A stretch of DNA of 64,000 nt from Terfezia claveryi. Lineage: Eukaryota; Ascomycota; Pezizomycetes; Pezizales; Pezizaceae. The stretch's first letter is position 1; each line of letters begins with the position of its first letter. The DNA lies in NCBI GenBank assembly GCA_015179025.1, contig WHUX01000043.1:62001-126000 (forward strand), in the 5' to 3' direction. The notes under the pieces were generated by a model. That model was not told where the DNA came from, did no database searches, and worked only from the letters and a program-made list of their open reading frames with translations. The position numbers were made by a program, and so were the translations under genes. This document shows, one piece after another, positions 43,263 through 55,149 of this stretch.

Positions 43263-46018
43263 TCAGAGATAAGCGACCCCAAGCCGTCAACTGATTCCAT
43301 GATTTGTCTATTGGTATTAACTCCCCAAAAGTTACACTTCATATGCATGGGATCTACCTTTCGATTCGTCCCTGCCTCGACCGCTAGGCCTAAAATGTTG
43401 CTATTTTTCGTTTCAACATTTCCCTTGATTTGACGGGTTCTTGCGGGTCCAGTGCTCCTTGGGAAAGATACCGTATACCTGGAAATTGTGAGTTATGAGG
43501 TCGACAAGGTTGCTCGGGAAATCATTTTATACACCTCATGCATATGTAGGTCCCGAACTTGCGCGAATTAGCTGAATGGGGTGCGTCGTATGTACGCAGA
43601 GTCGATATTCTTCCTCTTCATGCTCAAATGTATGCTGGTTCTATGTGACACATGGAAAGGCAAATGAGCACGTTCCGCATCGTCTCCAGTTCTTGAAGCT
43701 TAGGTTCGAGTGATCACTGGGCCCGCATAATTTTCCTGGGTCAACAGGGATCTTGTCCACAGATATGTCAGACATGATGCTTTGTTGTTCACAAGAAATG
43801 CGGAGGGCCAGAGGAGCTGAATAACGAATTACGTTCATAATACTGGTAATTACTTTTTCTCGGATCTATCACAGTATTCACAGACAGTTTTACTCGTGAC
43901 CCCAGAATGTCTTGCCCTGCTATACTTACCCACTCGTCCTTTCTTGATACGCCCAGAGCTACAGCTTGATAGTCGATATATATAAGTTGTGCCCGATCCT
44001 TCGGTTCGATGTAATTTAGACTATGTCGATAGAAGGTGAGAATATAGGCGTTGGGCCTAAGTAGGGTTAAACCCAAAGTGAAGCCAAGTTGGGTCAGGGT
44101 TGGTGACTGACCCGCCAATGACGCCAATGATAAATTAGCGATCATGTCCACCTAACCTTTTAGTCTCTGGGAATTGGGCCTATGACTAGGAAAACAAAAG
44201 CTCTATAAATGAATATACTATCGAAACTGGCATTTGCTTCCTTGGAGAGGACGCGAGTAAGTAGTTTGATGACTTATTTCTGCTCGTTTATTGACCTGAT
44301 AAATACAGAAACCTAAAATACATTGTACTCAGTGTGTTTTGCCTTAACATAGTGGTCATGCACTAGATGTTTAACATCAACGGATCCCATGTCATTTAAG
44401 TTGAGGATGGCTGATCACCGGTGTTTGTATACCTCCTGATCGATCCGCAGAGCTGACTCTTAGACCTCGTGCATTCTGCTATATAGCTATTGGCCGAATG
44501 GATAGGCTTAAGATGAACCATACCCACTAGCAGATTTGAAGATCCAGTGACATGTGACATGTATCAGAAGGATACATAATCTATTGGGGTTGAATCAGCT
44601 CAGGTGCTCAACTGCACTGCACTTGCGCCGGCCTGTACCTACCCCAATAGCCTTCGAGGCCACGCCCGCCCGCCGCAGAGTCAGCACTAGTGAAGTATGC
44701 CTATGCTGAGATAGAATGTCGTGTAAACTGTTTCAAATGAAGATATACATAGGAGCCAGACTATACATATACCTGTATACTTGCATGGAATACCAATGAT
44801 ATCTAGCTCTTTATACTTGGATGGAGGTTCTGCTAGAGTATCATATGCCTGTGTGTTGCATCCAGAGCTGCAATCATTCACCATAGTAATACTTGTTTTG
44901 CTTCCACAGCGGCCATAGGGTTTAGAGTCTGGGAGGCGTTGACTCAGGAACAGAGCAAGTATACAGGCAAGCAACGTGAAGTGGAGTAACCCGGTGAGCA
45001 ATCTGTTGCATGTCTCAGGTAGCCGTGTATACCAAACGCTCCCAGCTTTCACTGCACCTCTGGCTGAATGGTGTTCGTGCCTTTCTCATTGCTGTCGGGT
45101 TAATGCTCGTGTATTATTTATATTTGCTGTAAATACCATAACCTGTGGTGGTCCCTAGCTAGGTATCCTTCTATTTCTAGATAGATAAATAACGCACCTT
45201 CAGCAACGCCGTGAATTTGGTGTCCTTTGAATTCTGTAATGGTATTTCATTTTGAATCGAGGTATCTCAATGATTTTGAACCCTCAGTGTCTTAGCTCAT
45301 CAATGTGGTCAGTATAGCCTTGTACTCACATAGGTACATATATCGTGATATAGAACCCCAGATTTTCTGCGTCTGTCTTCCCGGGAATCATTCTCTTCTC
45401 CTTGTGAGGTGGTAGAATGAGAATTCGCTCGGGAAGGATGAAATCAATCAATAAGAAAAGCGAGCCTGGTGGCTAACGGAGTGCCAATGATGTTACAGTC
45501 CAGAAAATTGTAACCCCAGTGAAAAGGGGCTCGAGGAACAGAGCCACACACAATTCTCGTATTCAGGATCGGAGTTTGTTAGCCCCCTTGCAATTTCCTG
45601 CACGTAGACATGTACTGCCTGACACATCTCAGACACTCCGAACGAGCCAGTATGAGATTATTGACTTATTCAAGTTGATCGTTAGAGAATTATCGCCAAC
45701 TGAAGTTTCTCCGAGGCCCTAGTAAATACATGGTTTAGCCTCACGTATCTATGTTCTTGACCTTATCATCTATAAATAAGGGTAGATATACCAGATTCTG
45801 AAGTTAAAGTAAACTCCGCAGCCCATTCATCTCCTTCCGCCTTCCTCTTATTCAGCGAAGGGTGAAGACCAAGCAGAACCGTACAAAATACGTAAACGCG
45901 CAGCGTAGCTACTCCACCCACAGCAGTTTGCTCCACCAATTTCTTCCGCTCGACACCAGCAATACCCCATACACGCACCAATATCAGCTTGACGACAACA
46001 AATGTCGCCCTACCACAA
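43263..46018. other. Intergenic, weak frames only
   Basis: A minus-strand frame at 43789-44145 (from ATG, MIANLSLASLAGQSPTLTQL...) has fair composition but no family. A minus-strand frame at 44687-45052 has a hydrophobic segment (LLTGLLHFTLLACILALFL) and several Cys, but begins without ATG. TATAAATA lies at 45771-45778, about 240 bases before the next gene. Confidence 0.4.
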
Positions 46019-46366
46019 ATGACTTCTGCCGAAGAATTCTTGAATGGGCTTGCAGCCTTGCAGCTCCTGAGACCAGTAATTATGCTCTCAAGATTCATGA
46101 CCATCGACCTTTTTAATGAGCCCTTGCGGTACGAGGCCAGCATTGCCCTTTCCGAAGGACGAATTCAAGATGGCATGGTCCAAATGTCAGGTCGAATGGA
46201 GTTGTTTGATGCACTTTATGAGTCTGAAATCTCCGATTCAGAAATTTCTGGTCCTGGCGTTGAAACAGAAGACACCTCGGACGTCTCAATTGAACCACAG
46301 ACTTCCACGCCTAGTGCTAGTGATGAGCATGAGGGGGAAATCAGTGGCATGGTGATTAATGGCTGA
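46019..46366 (+). CDS. Hypothetical protein, LRYEA-motif family member B
   Basis: A 115-residue frame from the ATG at 46019 (MTSAEEFLNG). An upstream TTG in frame could extend it by ten codons but is unlikely in a fungus. Residues about 19-60 carry the family motif: VIMLSRFMTIDLFNEPLRYE, then ASIALSEGRIQDGMVQMSGR. Compared with members A and C, the GED word is replaced by GMV and the RRI by GRM. The tail is acidic and Ser/Thr-rich (ESEISDSEISGPGVETEDTS). It lacks the long N-terminal region of member C, so it may be truncated or have lost an upstream exon. No function can be assigned. Confidence 0.5.
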   Translation: MTSAEEFLNGLAALQLLRPVIMLSRFMTIDLFNEPLRYEASIALSEGRIQDGMVQMSGRMELFDALYESEISDSEISGPGVETEDTSDVSIEPQTSTPSASDEHEGEISGMVING

Positions 46367-48690
46367 AATGTATTCACTTTCTTAGCAGAAGTCTTCATTC
46401 CTGTAAACCAGGGGCTAATTTATGAATTCTCTCAACAGAAGTTCGAACGCGAGTATCAAGTGAATAGAACTAGGCTACGCTAGCCTAGAAATTGAGTGTA
46501 GTGATAGTGAGGGTTGTTGAATAGGGATTTCCATGAAGCAGAAACTGGTATTTGCAGATGGTATTTGCAGACAGTGGAGGTCTTTCCTTGTCAATTCGAA
46601 TCTTCTTTATTCCTACTTCAACATTGTTATTCCGCGGAATCCCCCCCTATATTATCATTCACCTGAGTCGACGCAATGCCTCGATTCAGGGCGTAAATCG
46701 GCATAATTAATCACTAGCGCAAGTAATGCGTCTCCCCTTGAGGAACCCCCTTGGTATTTGATTGCTCATATAGCAAGGATATCCATTATATCATTTGATA
46801 AATTTTTGAAGTTTCTTTTATCAGTGCCGGCGTCGTACTCGTATCATTTCGGCTTGACCGAATTTGATTCGGGATTTTTAAGCCACAAATTCGTTTCCGC
46901 TATCTCCCACTTTTTTCCCTTTCTTTCAATTAGTTTTTCCAACCAAATCTCATCTTTACATACCTCCGCTCTTTCGTCATCAAAATTTGATGCAGTTCAA
47001 TTTAATAAGAGAATACCATTTTCATACCCTGGGGGTCTGGGTCCCTTTCTTATGTCTCCTGTATTTGGTGAAACACATCCCTACGGCCTCATGGCGTCAA
47101 GGGTCTTAGGCAGGGGTAATACAAATTCAACTCGTTCACAAGACGTCTAGACGACAATATGAGCTTAACGCCAGCAATTCTCTTAGCGTGTGCACGATGC
47201 ACCAAAGCATTTGAATCAAGTTGTCATTGAAAAATCTCACCGCCCGACCAGCATTCCTAATCTTGTACATTTCCGTCCGCTTATTGCGAAACACACAGCT
47301 CCAGCCTAGCTTTCTACAACCAAAGTCAACCTAAAGGGAAAAAATGCTGCAAAGATGGAATAGAGTGCTGATTTCACATGTCAATCCCCCCCCCTGGGAC
47401 ATCTTTCCCATTGCAGCATCCTCTGGTATACTAGATGAGCTTACACTGTTTACGGACTATCTAACCCACCGGCAATGGTTTGGTGGCCTCACGGTTAAAG
47501 ACACTGACTTTGTTGTCCATCTTGCATGTTGGCAGCACACAAGGCCACAGTCGATTCAACTTCAGTACCAATCACCACAGTATTTCGATATTAACTGATC
47601 CTGCAAAGTTTAGACCTACAAATTGATAGAAAAGTTTTTTCAAGTTAATCCGCACGGTCTACGTGAAATGGACAACGAAAAAATACTCAGGTGGAAACAG
47701 CCTAGGTCCATCATACCAATGGAAACAAAACAAGCACTTCAAAAGCTCGAGCGGAAAACAAAATATTAATCACGTCAGAAGGTATGCAGTGCGTGAGAGT
47801 CGGTGAGAAGTTAAGAGGTGCGGGGTATCCAGCCTGATTGTGTGCATGGACCGATCCGGCACTGAAGAACGAGGATTGCTTCAAAGAAGGTTGGATAGGA
47901 ATTTGGAAAAAAGAATAAAATCAAGTCCCAAACCCGCGGTTACTGTTGAGATCGAGGTCAACATATTTACCATCAGCCAGTTGTAATCCGAAACAGCTTG
48001 TAAATAGCAGAACGTGGATGCCTTTGAACCTATAGGTAAAACTTATATTAACATATTCTCATCAATACACTTATTGGCAAATGAATTGCTTCCTTTTTTC
48101 AGGACTATGAAGCGGCTCGTTCTCAATATTAATTGGTTAAGGTATAAGTTTAGACATTCCTATCGTGGTTGAGGCTTCGTGAAGTACCCAGGGAATCGAA
48201 TACCTACGAGCTGTTAGTGGGTTTACAAGGCTAGTCGTGTATATTATGTACGTGACGCTATTTTATAATTGTATATTAGCGCAAAGGTTTAGTTAGAGGC
48301 CACCACATCTTTGCGAGTTAATATGATTTGAGCAGCCTCTCTACGTTAGAAGATAGAATTGAGCCTCACTGTTTCAATGTGATAGTATCGATAAGAGCAT
48401 CTATACCATGAAAGTGTAATAGTGGCTGATTGGGGTATCTGATGTTAAATCTACAGCTGGCCCAATTTGAAATTGGGCAGCATAGTTCTAGGCTGGATCG
48501 TAGAGTTATTACTCGGTGTACTAAGATAGTTTCTTTGGCTCGAGAAGCTGGAGGGGGTATCAGGTAACGTAATAGATGGGAATGCGAGGCGGAGGGTTGC
48601 GAGGCGCTTTGACCTCAAGAAAGTACAGAGATTAGACTCAGAGATAGACTGTAGAAACACAACAATCCACCATGCAGAGAAAAGAGTGAG
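46367..48690. other. Intergenic, no supported gene
   Basis: An 84-codon ATG frame at 47344-47598 has no family resemblance. Near 48502-48530, AGTTATTACTCGGTGTACTAAGA vaguely resembles the terminal repeat of the 51.3-kb pogo element and could be the left end of the element whose N-terminal transposase relic follows (only part shown as evidence: TTACTCGGTG). Confidence 0.35.
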
Positions 48691-48694
48691 AGAT

Positions 48695-49120
48695 ATGGAT
48701 ATCCCGATATCGATTGCAGCATATGAGCAACATCAATATTCTTCCTTAGAGAAGGCAGCTATTGCATATGGCCTACCACCTTCCACTGTCCAACATCACA
48801 AGCCTGGTCGCAAGCCTCAAGTTCAAGCACATGAAGACCATCAACTCTTGACAGCAGCAGAAGAGGATTGTGTTGTAGATTATTGTTCTACATATGTCCT
48901 ATGGGGTACGGAAGACGACGGATATGATACGGCAAATAGCATTAGGAATTCAGCTACGGCGGGAAATTTCAACCAAGGTGGCAATATTATGTATACTCGT
49001 ATACTCGGGAGTAAAGTGGCACGAACGGTTTTTATGACGACATCCCAGTTTAATAAGTTTCTTTCAGCACGATCTTGGATCAGGAGCGAGCATTGGTTAG
49101 CAATCCCAAGATATTAGCAG
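48695..49120 (+). pseudogene. N-terminal fragment of a pogo-type transposase
   Basis: From the ATG at 48695 the frame reads MDIPISIAAYEQHQYSSLEK, AAIAYGLPPSTVQHHKPGRK, then AHEDHQLLTAAEEDCVVDYC. This is the Psq-type helix-turn-helix known at the start of pogo/Fot1-like fungal transposases (AI.AY..GE..S.RKAA..YGVP.STL..R..G......AHE..Q.LT..EE). After CSTY the reading departs from the family; a later piece (FLSARSWIRSEHWLAIPR) may be the end of the second DNA-binding domain. The DDE catalytic domain is absent. A CAG-rich stretch (49111-49170) follows. It complements but is not joined to the C-terminal relics at 12.8 and 51.5 kb. Confidence 0.75.
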
Positions 49121-49170
49121 CAGCAGTCCTACCAGCAGCAGCAGACCCACCAAAAGCAGCAGTACTACCT

Positions 49171-50370
49171 CCAATAATCTAATGCACTGGAACTACTATC
49201 AGGATAGAATCATTGGTGTTTGAAAGTGGTGAACAGGAGCTTAGTTTTTGCTTCCAGACTGGAACGCGTGTTGGAGCCTCTCTCCTGCCTGTTGTATTTA
49301 ATTTGCCTGTATATATACTTTAGAATGTTTCTTTCAGATACAAGTAGATATATACTAATACTCACCTTCCATTTCCACCATCTCCCCTGTTTGTAGCTCA
49401 CCTGAATGTTGTTTTTTTTTTTTTGAGAGCACCAGTTTACCTACGTTGGTGCAGTTCGTAGGTCAAAGCGCCTAAGCACCTCACAACCCCATCCATGACT
49501 TAGAGGATACCACCCTGAGGTAGACTGAATGCTATTGCCTAATACACTGAGCACAGCGTCTACTACATGTAGTTAAGCTCTCAATAACAATGCATAACAG
49601 TACTGCAGCCATAGCCAGCTTCGATAAGGACAATGTATATTATTTGCACTGTAGAAAGTTTCTCCCGGGCCTTCCCTATCACTGCCGAAAACCCATTAGC
49701 TTGGGGCTAGGGCTGCACTGCTTGTTAATTTCTACCATTGCGTTTCCTAGATTGATATCGCCGTTCATTTGCACATCCACGGCCAGATAACGAGCTGCAA
49801 TGCATGCACGGATATTAAAGTATAACACCTTGGAATACCGTACACCTATTGCAATTAGCCAACTTTGTATACGTAGTTTTGCGATCGGTAGCAACCAGAC
49901 TCGATCACATGTGGACATGAATATCATCACCCTATGTAAATGTATCGTGGAATGGCAGTATCTATCGGCAAATTAGAGCCGCTGAATAATTATTCGATTA
50001 TTACATCGCTAGTTAGAGCTGTCCTGAACCCACTATAACACTTACAATATCTGCAATGCCTACAATCCCCCCCCAAAGACATACTCGGCTGAGCTGCCCA
50101 CGAGCGGCCCAGAACATATATGCTTCCAATTTCGACCGCCATTCTCGACCGCCGCCCCCTATATACAGTTGTTCATGCCAGAGAGAAATCTTATACATAG
50201 ACCCTTGCTATCACCACCATGAGCGTAAATGTATACGATAACTTCAAAGATATGTATAAGTATCAAAAATTTCAACTTAAATGAACCCCTTTCACAGAGT
50301 TTTCTTAATTTTCATGTTTATGAAGGGTCCAAAATAAGCTCATGTGCTAGAAGCTCTAACTCAATCGTAA
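49171..50370. other. Intergenic, no gene seen
   Basis: T12 at about 49411. Variant end word GCAACCAGACT at 49891-49901. Short frames only. Confidence 0.5.
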
Positions 50371-50376
50371 TTACTA

Positions 50377-50817
50377 CACCATGGCAGCCCTGATTGAGCT
50401 ATTCTCATGCAGCAACTGCGTTTTCCCAGGCTCTAGCCCCTCTCAGTTCCTCGACCAATCTCGATTCTAGAGCCAACTAGTTTGTCGGGGCGAGTTGCTC
50501 TTCTGGAGCTACAGCCTAATTCGAGCCAATATAGGCTTAATTGAAAACCGAAAGTATCTTTAGCAGGCCCCGTAGCCGCAGTTTGCTAGTGCTCATGGGA
50601 TTCCCTATTTTGAACCACCCTATATCTCTCGAAAAGCCTCATAAAGCGCTTCTCTTTAGGGCAGGCGGTTCGGAGGAGGGATATCTTATGAGCACTAGTA
50701 GACCATGATTACGGAACTATTATTGTCAAGGCTGCAGAAGGAGAGAGGGCTAGAGCCTTTTGAGGGCTCGGAAAATACGGTTTCTGCACGAGAATAGCTC
50801 AATTAGGGCTCCTATGG
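50377..50817 (+). mobile_element. 441-bp MITE with ~75-bp inverted ends
   Basis: The left end (CACCATGGCAGCCCTGATTG, AGCTATTCTCATGCAG, GGCTCTAGCCC) and the inverse of the right end (CCATAGGAGCCCTAATTGAG, CTATTCTCGTGCAG, GGCTCTAGCCC) match over ~75 bases. TA flanks both ends (50375-50376 and 50818-50819). No coding capacity. TA duplication points to Tc1/mariner-type mobilisation. Confidence 0.8.
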
Positions 50818-51282
50818 TAATAACTTCCTTCCGTCATGTATATAGCCCGGGGAGAGGGGGCAAAGACCGGCTCTGAGACTGGATTCTCTGCTGGGTATAT
50901 TCCGGGAATGTGGTCCCTCGTCACAGATTAGAATAATTTAAATACGTGTAAACAAAAAAAAAAAAGAGGGCTCCTCGATGTAATTAATACAATGCTAAAG
51001 GAACTGATCTAGCATGATATAACAATCTCGATACCTTGCAGTACATTGATGAGGCTACCTCGTACTTCATACTATTAGCGCTTGAGCAGGGTATCCATTA
51101 GGTGAGGGTGGCCGAGATTAGAGGCACTTATAGCAGGGTGTGCGGGCTTTGTAGGAGTTGTACAGGTTGCGAGTGTTCTGAGACGGCTGGAGATGTAACT
51201 ATAGATACTGCCATTCCATAATCATAATATAGTGAAATAGGGTGAGTCTAGTTGCTACTGATGATTATGGAGTTAGGTATAG
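50818..51282. other. Short spacer between two DNA elements
   Basis: No gene. A11-12 tract near 50955. Confidence 0.5.
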
Positions 51283-51284
51283 TA

Positions 51285-52159
51285 CCGTATTAATTCGCGA
51301 GTAAGAAAGTACTACTCGGCAGGACAGTTATTAGTGTATAAGACAGGGTAAAACAGCCTAATTTTGGCCGAGATATCCGAATCGTGTTTTAGACAGCAAA
51401 TTTTTCTTATAGGACAGTAGTATAGTAATGTCAACATTGACTGGCGCAGCCGGTTTCTTTCACCCATCACCATCACGATGAGATATCACAATCGCACTAT
51501 GCTGCAAATCTCGACAATTGGATGGAGAATAAATATACAGCTTCCCAACAGCGAATTCTTATGACCAAATGGGTAGCCACAGCATGGAAGTCGGTATCTG
51601 CCAACCGTGATATGATTGTAAGCTCAACCTTATAAATCCTCCTGCATGTATACTTAGCTAATACTCCTTAAACTCGCTCATTTCGCAAATGTGGAATTGC
51701 TGTCCCAATCGATGGCACGGCAGACTCGGAGATCCATATTGAAGGAATCTCAAACTATACAGTCCCTGATTGGAAACTACCTCCTGAGTCTGAAGACCAA
51801 CCCAACCTGCCAACAGACACGGAGGATGAAAGTTCTGACCTTGAGATTGTGGATGATGAGGAGGAAGCGGATGGAAGTGACAATGAGCATGGAGATTACA
51901 TTACTGAAGAAGAGGCTGCGCAATATGCTACAATTACGCTTGGAGAGGAGATCGTGTAAAAAGATATCAATTATGCTACTGTCAGTGTTGTTCCGGAATG
52001 TTTTTTTTGTTCCGGATCTTTTTTTTTTTGTCCCCCCCCTTCTTTTATAAGAAAGTACCCCGTGTTTAAGCTAGTATCATATATAAGACAGTAAATTTAA
52101 GGCCCCTCCGACCGCCCGTTTGTTAGTAAGACAGCATTCTTACTCGCGAATTAATACGG
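51285..52159 (+). mobile_element. Internally deleted pogo-type element with 25-bp ends
   Basis: Both ends read TACCGTATTAATTCGCGAGT followed by AAGAA, where the TA (51283-51284; 52160-52161) is the expected target duplication. The inner ends also match loosely (AAGAAAGTAC, ATATAAGACAG). At 875 bp it keeps only the last third of the transposase (51478-51959). The ends are perfect over 25 bp, so this copy is comparatively young and may have been moved in trans by a full-length relative. Confidence 0.9.
51478..51959 (+). pseudogene. C-terminal fragment of a pogo-type transposase with possible intron
   Basis: The plus-strand reading is HYAANLDNWMENKYTASQQR, ILMTKWVATAWKSVSANRDM, then, after a gap, RSFRKCGIAVPIDGTADSEI, IHIEGISNYTVPDWKLPPES and a long acidic tail ending LGEEIV plus stop at 51957. 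This is the post-catalytic region of fungal pogo-type transposases (RILMT...AW......FKKCGI...DGSED). The break falls at GTAAGC (51618), a good splice donor, with a ~45-80-base intron before CGCTCATTTCGCAAATG; the acceptor is not certain. The DDE domain is deleted. Same family as the 12.8-kb relic. Confidence 0.75.
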
Positions 52160-52161
52160 TA

Positions 52162-54449
52162 TGGTGTCTCAACAAAATTCGACTCTATGTACTTTAAAAG
52201 GACTAGTAAGAAAAATAAGCTGTAAACCCTTTTCACTGCAATATTTCCCACTAAATGTTTCAACCTCCAGCATAGAAGTAACTCGTATATTCATTGCACA
52301 GCTATATAGAATACACCCTAATATTTCTAAAACACATGCAACAGCAGCAGCAGAGCCCAGCAATCAATCAGAGGTAATATATTTATGTAGATTGATAAAA
52401 GCCCTAACTTATCAAATGACATTTGGCTAGACTCCACCATACATACTCCTATTCGGTTGTTTGTAACGCTAAATACTGGTTTCCAGCTGTTCTATAGTAC
52501 TCATCTCATCATTTCAGTACACATTAATAAGCTACAGATTCGACCTGTGTACATCTGGCTCGTGGATACTAGACAACTACGTAGCTAATAATTTATTATT
52601 TATGCTTGTGATTGCCTTTTTGCGTTAGGACTCGGGTTGTCATAGTACTGACATTGAGGGCATTTCCAAAAGTCTAAAGGATATTCTCAAACAGGATTTG
52701 AAAGAACAGTGCTAGGGACCCCTTGCTTGCATATCAATGTAAAATGTGGGTCACGGGCTTCTGGTCAGTTAACCGATCAAAGGGATTTTCGGGCATACCT
52801 CAATTGTTTATGGGCTCAAACTTTGGAGAAATACTATATGTGTATAGTATTTTTGCAAGTCAAGTTTTCAAGGACACATGTGCCCTGCTCTCAAGGACAA
52901 TATATGGCTGGGAAAAGGGAGGAATATATTCATCTAAGAGGGTTAGGTCTTAGTATGGCAGAATTATTGCTTTCACTTGGTACTTGAAGTTTAAGCAGAT
53001 CGTATCTAGAATGTATTTGTGTGGAAGCACTACGGCCCCAGGAGATTTTGTGGGGGGGTGTATTTCTTAGGATATCTATACCAAAGAAGGTCCAAATATA
53101 GCCCCTACTTGCTAGAAACCTTTCCCTTATTAAAGATCTTTTTTCACACTCTCTAGCACTAGGTTTGAACTTTTCTTGTTAGGAGTTAGCCTTTTCCACA
53201 AATAAAGACGCCTCAGGGTAACGAACTTAATATATATCGGATTAACATATCAGGTCTTAAAGGTCTCCTATTGTGCCTAGTATTGAATGTTTTATCCCCA
53301 GCTACAGTGACGTTATTGGATTTATCCTCCTCTAGAGACTAATCTTAGCCAGTTTCAATGGACATCCAATATGATAGGCTAACATTCCCCTAAGATCGGA
53401 TGCATAGTTTGAACCTCTTGGCCGAGATGTTCCAAGAAATGCCTTCCTCCCCCCCACAAAAAAAAAAATAAATAAATAAATAAACTAGGGCAGGAGTAGT
53501 TCCACACAAGTATATTCTAGATATGATTGGCTTGGACTTCAAGTACCCAGTGAAAGCAGTATTCTAGCCATCCACGGAGCTCCTACCCTCTTTATAGGAA
53601 TACATTTCCTCCCAAACAGTCATACACCTGGAAAGTCCCATAAAAGTTTCCCATTAAATTTTAACCTATTCGGCCTAGAAACAGTTGGGTTTTGCCTGAA
53701 ATCCTGGTTGATCGGAAATTCCGTAACTCATGTACTCGCCTTCTACAAGGCAGCTTAGCACTTACAAATACCTTCTGAAGTGGCTGGTCATTATAGTTCA
53801 TGAATGCATCTTATACTCGCATACAGGCTGTATTGTGAAGCCGTGGCCTAGCCATTTATCACAGTGTGACTTATGACAAATCCCGCCGAGGGTCATGGCT
53901 CTCAAGTGCCACCCAGACGATTCCCAATCGACGTAAGCATAGAATCCAGTGCTTCACCTCACGATCTGGATGATACTGTTTAAGTACTATTAAATAAATA
54001 ATTACCATGTAGCATAGCAGTGGTATTTCTTGCTTTTGTGAGGGGAGTTAACTCAATACTCCGTACTCGTATTCAAGTTATTCTAGCCTATGACGAGAGA
54101 CCACATCTTAAGGATGACGGGCGCCGGTCCCTGGCCTCCGCCCCCCCCCACTTCCATGGGGAATTTAAATACAAAAACATATCAAATTCAAACCAAAAAT
54201 CCCGCCCCATTACCCAGCTCCCGATAGCCTCTCGTCTCCTTGCATCATTTTGACCTTATTCCACCGCGCAAGGCTTCCCACATAGCATTCCGAATCCCAT
54301 TCTGCTTCCTCCCAAGTTCATCCTTTAACCTACTATGCAGGCGCATGCCGTCACTTGGGCAACATACTGTATCCTATCGCATGCGCAGAAAGGGTTCTCT
54401 GCTCTTTGACCTCATATGCCTATGCTCGCTGGGTTTCGCAGTCAGTTAC
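52162..54449. other. Intergenic, no gene seen
   Basis: A-rich/AAAT microsatellite at 53457-53484 (A11 then AAAT repeats), C-run near 54140. Several 60-90 codon frames lack ATG or any family match. Confidence 0.5.
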
Positions 54450-54450
54450 T

Positions 54451-54707
54451 ACAGCATTTGACTTCTCAACGAGATATCGATAGTCTAGCCCATGAGAGTT
54501 GGTCAGCGGAAGGTGGAGCGTGATAATGAGCTGGCAGACAGGCGAAGCGGGTTGCAAAGGCTGGGTCAAAACGCTCGGCCCCTGAACCCCTGCCTGACAC
54601 CTGCGGCCTGCACCTGAGAGGCATGTATTTAGTACACTTAATCCTAATATACTCTAGTCGCTCGCATCTCGTTGAGCAGTCCATCTCGTTGAGCAGTCAA
54701 ATGCTGT
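54451..54707 (+). mobile_element. ~257-bp MITE with 25-bp ends at TA
   Basis: ACAGCATTTGACTTCTCAAC plus GAGAT at the left and its inverse at 54683-54707 (one mismatch), preceded and followed by TA overlap (TACAGC...GCTGTA). The right end has a second, tandem copy of the inner part (CATCTCGTTGAGCAGTC at 54664-54680). The TACAG... start and TA target are typical of Tc1/mariner-derived miniature elements. Confidence 0.8.
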
Positions 54708-54714
54708 AAATAAT

Positions 54715-54860
54715 TGTTTTTTTTTTTTTTTTTTTTTTTTGTTTATCGTCTATGGAGCCTTAGGCTATGAGCCCCGTTCACTCTACTAAATAAGTTAGAC
54801 CCTTGATCGCACGGTTATAGGCGCTTCATTCTGGGTGGATCGGGGATAGCCAGACAAATA
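54715..54860 (-). repeat. Poly-T followed by CGTCTATGGAGCC repeat, copy 2
   Basis: About 24 T (54717-54740) run into GTTTATCGTCTATGGAGCCT, TAGGCTATGAGCCCCGTTC. The same words occur at 28.72 kb and, inverted, at 34.47 kb. Read on the minus strand this would be a retroposed sequence ending in poly-A. Confidence 0.5.
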
Positions 54861-55149
54861 TGGCCGATGTTGCTATTCCAGGATGTTGTATCCGCTCCCC
54901 GATCCATGCTGTGTCCCGGTTCCCCTAATGGCCTTTCACCCACATCGGGTTTTTACCCGATCCCCGGCATCAGCTGCTGCTATATCCGCGTCGTCTTGCC
55001 ATGAATTAATATTTCTTGTAGATTGCATCAGTGTAACTTTTTGTTTGTTTCGTAAAAGTTTTCAAGCGGAAAGTAGGAAAGAAAAGCATAAAGGGATAAT
55101 ATAGCGTTCTACTTGTATAGACATCCCGACACCTTTGTACCAGAAACCA
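54861..55149. other. Spacer, no gene seen
   Basis: Nothing recognisable. Confidence 0.5.

Noticed and set aside
44687..45052. 121-codon minus-strand frame with a hydrophobic segment and Cys, resembling a small secreted or membrane protein
   Set aside because: The only start is GTG. A nearby ATG is in another frame and would require a frameshift. Not reported as a gene.
46758..47150. 130-codon plus-strand frame rich in Phe and Ser
   Set aside because: It starts at TTG, lacks any ATG in its first 100 codons, and has low-complexity hydrophobic composition.
47344..47598. 84-codon ATG frame
   Set aside because: No family resemblance, no TATA, short. It is within chance expectation for 64 kb.
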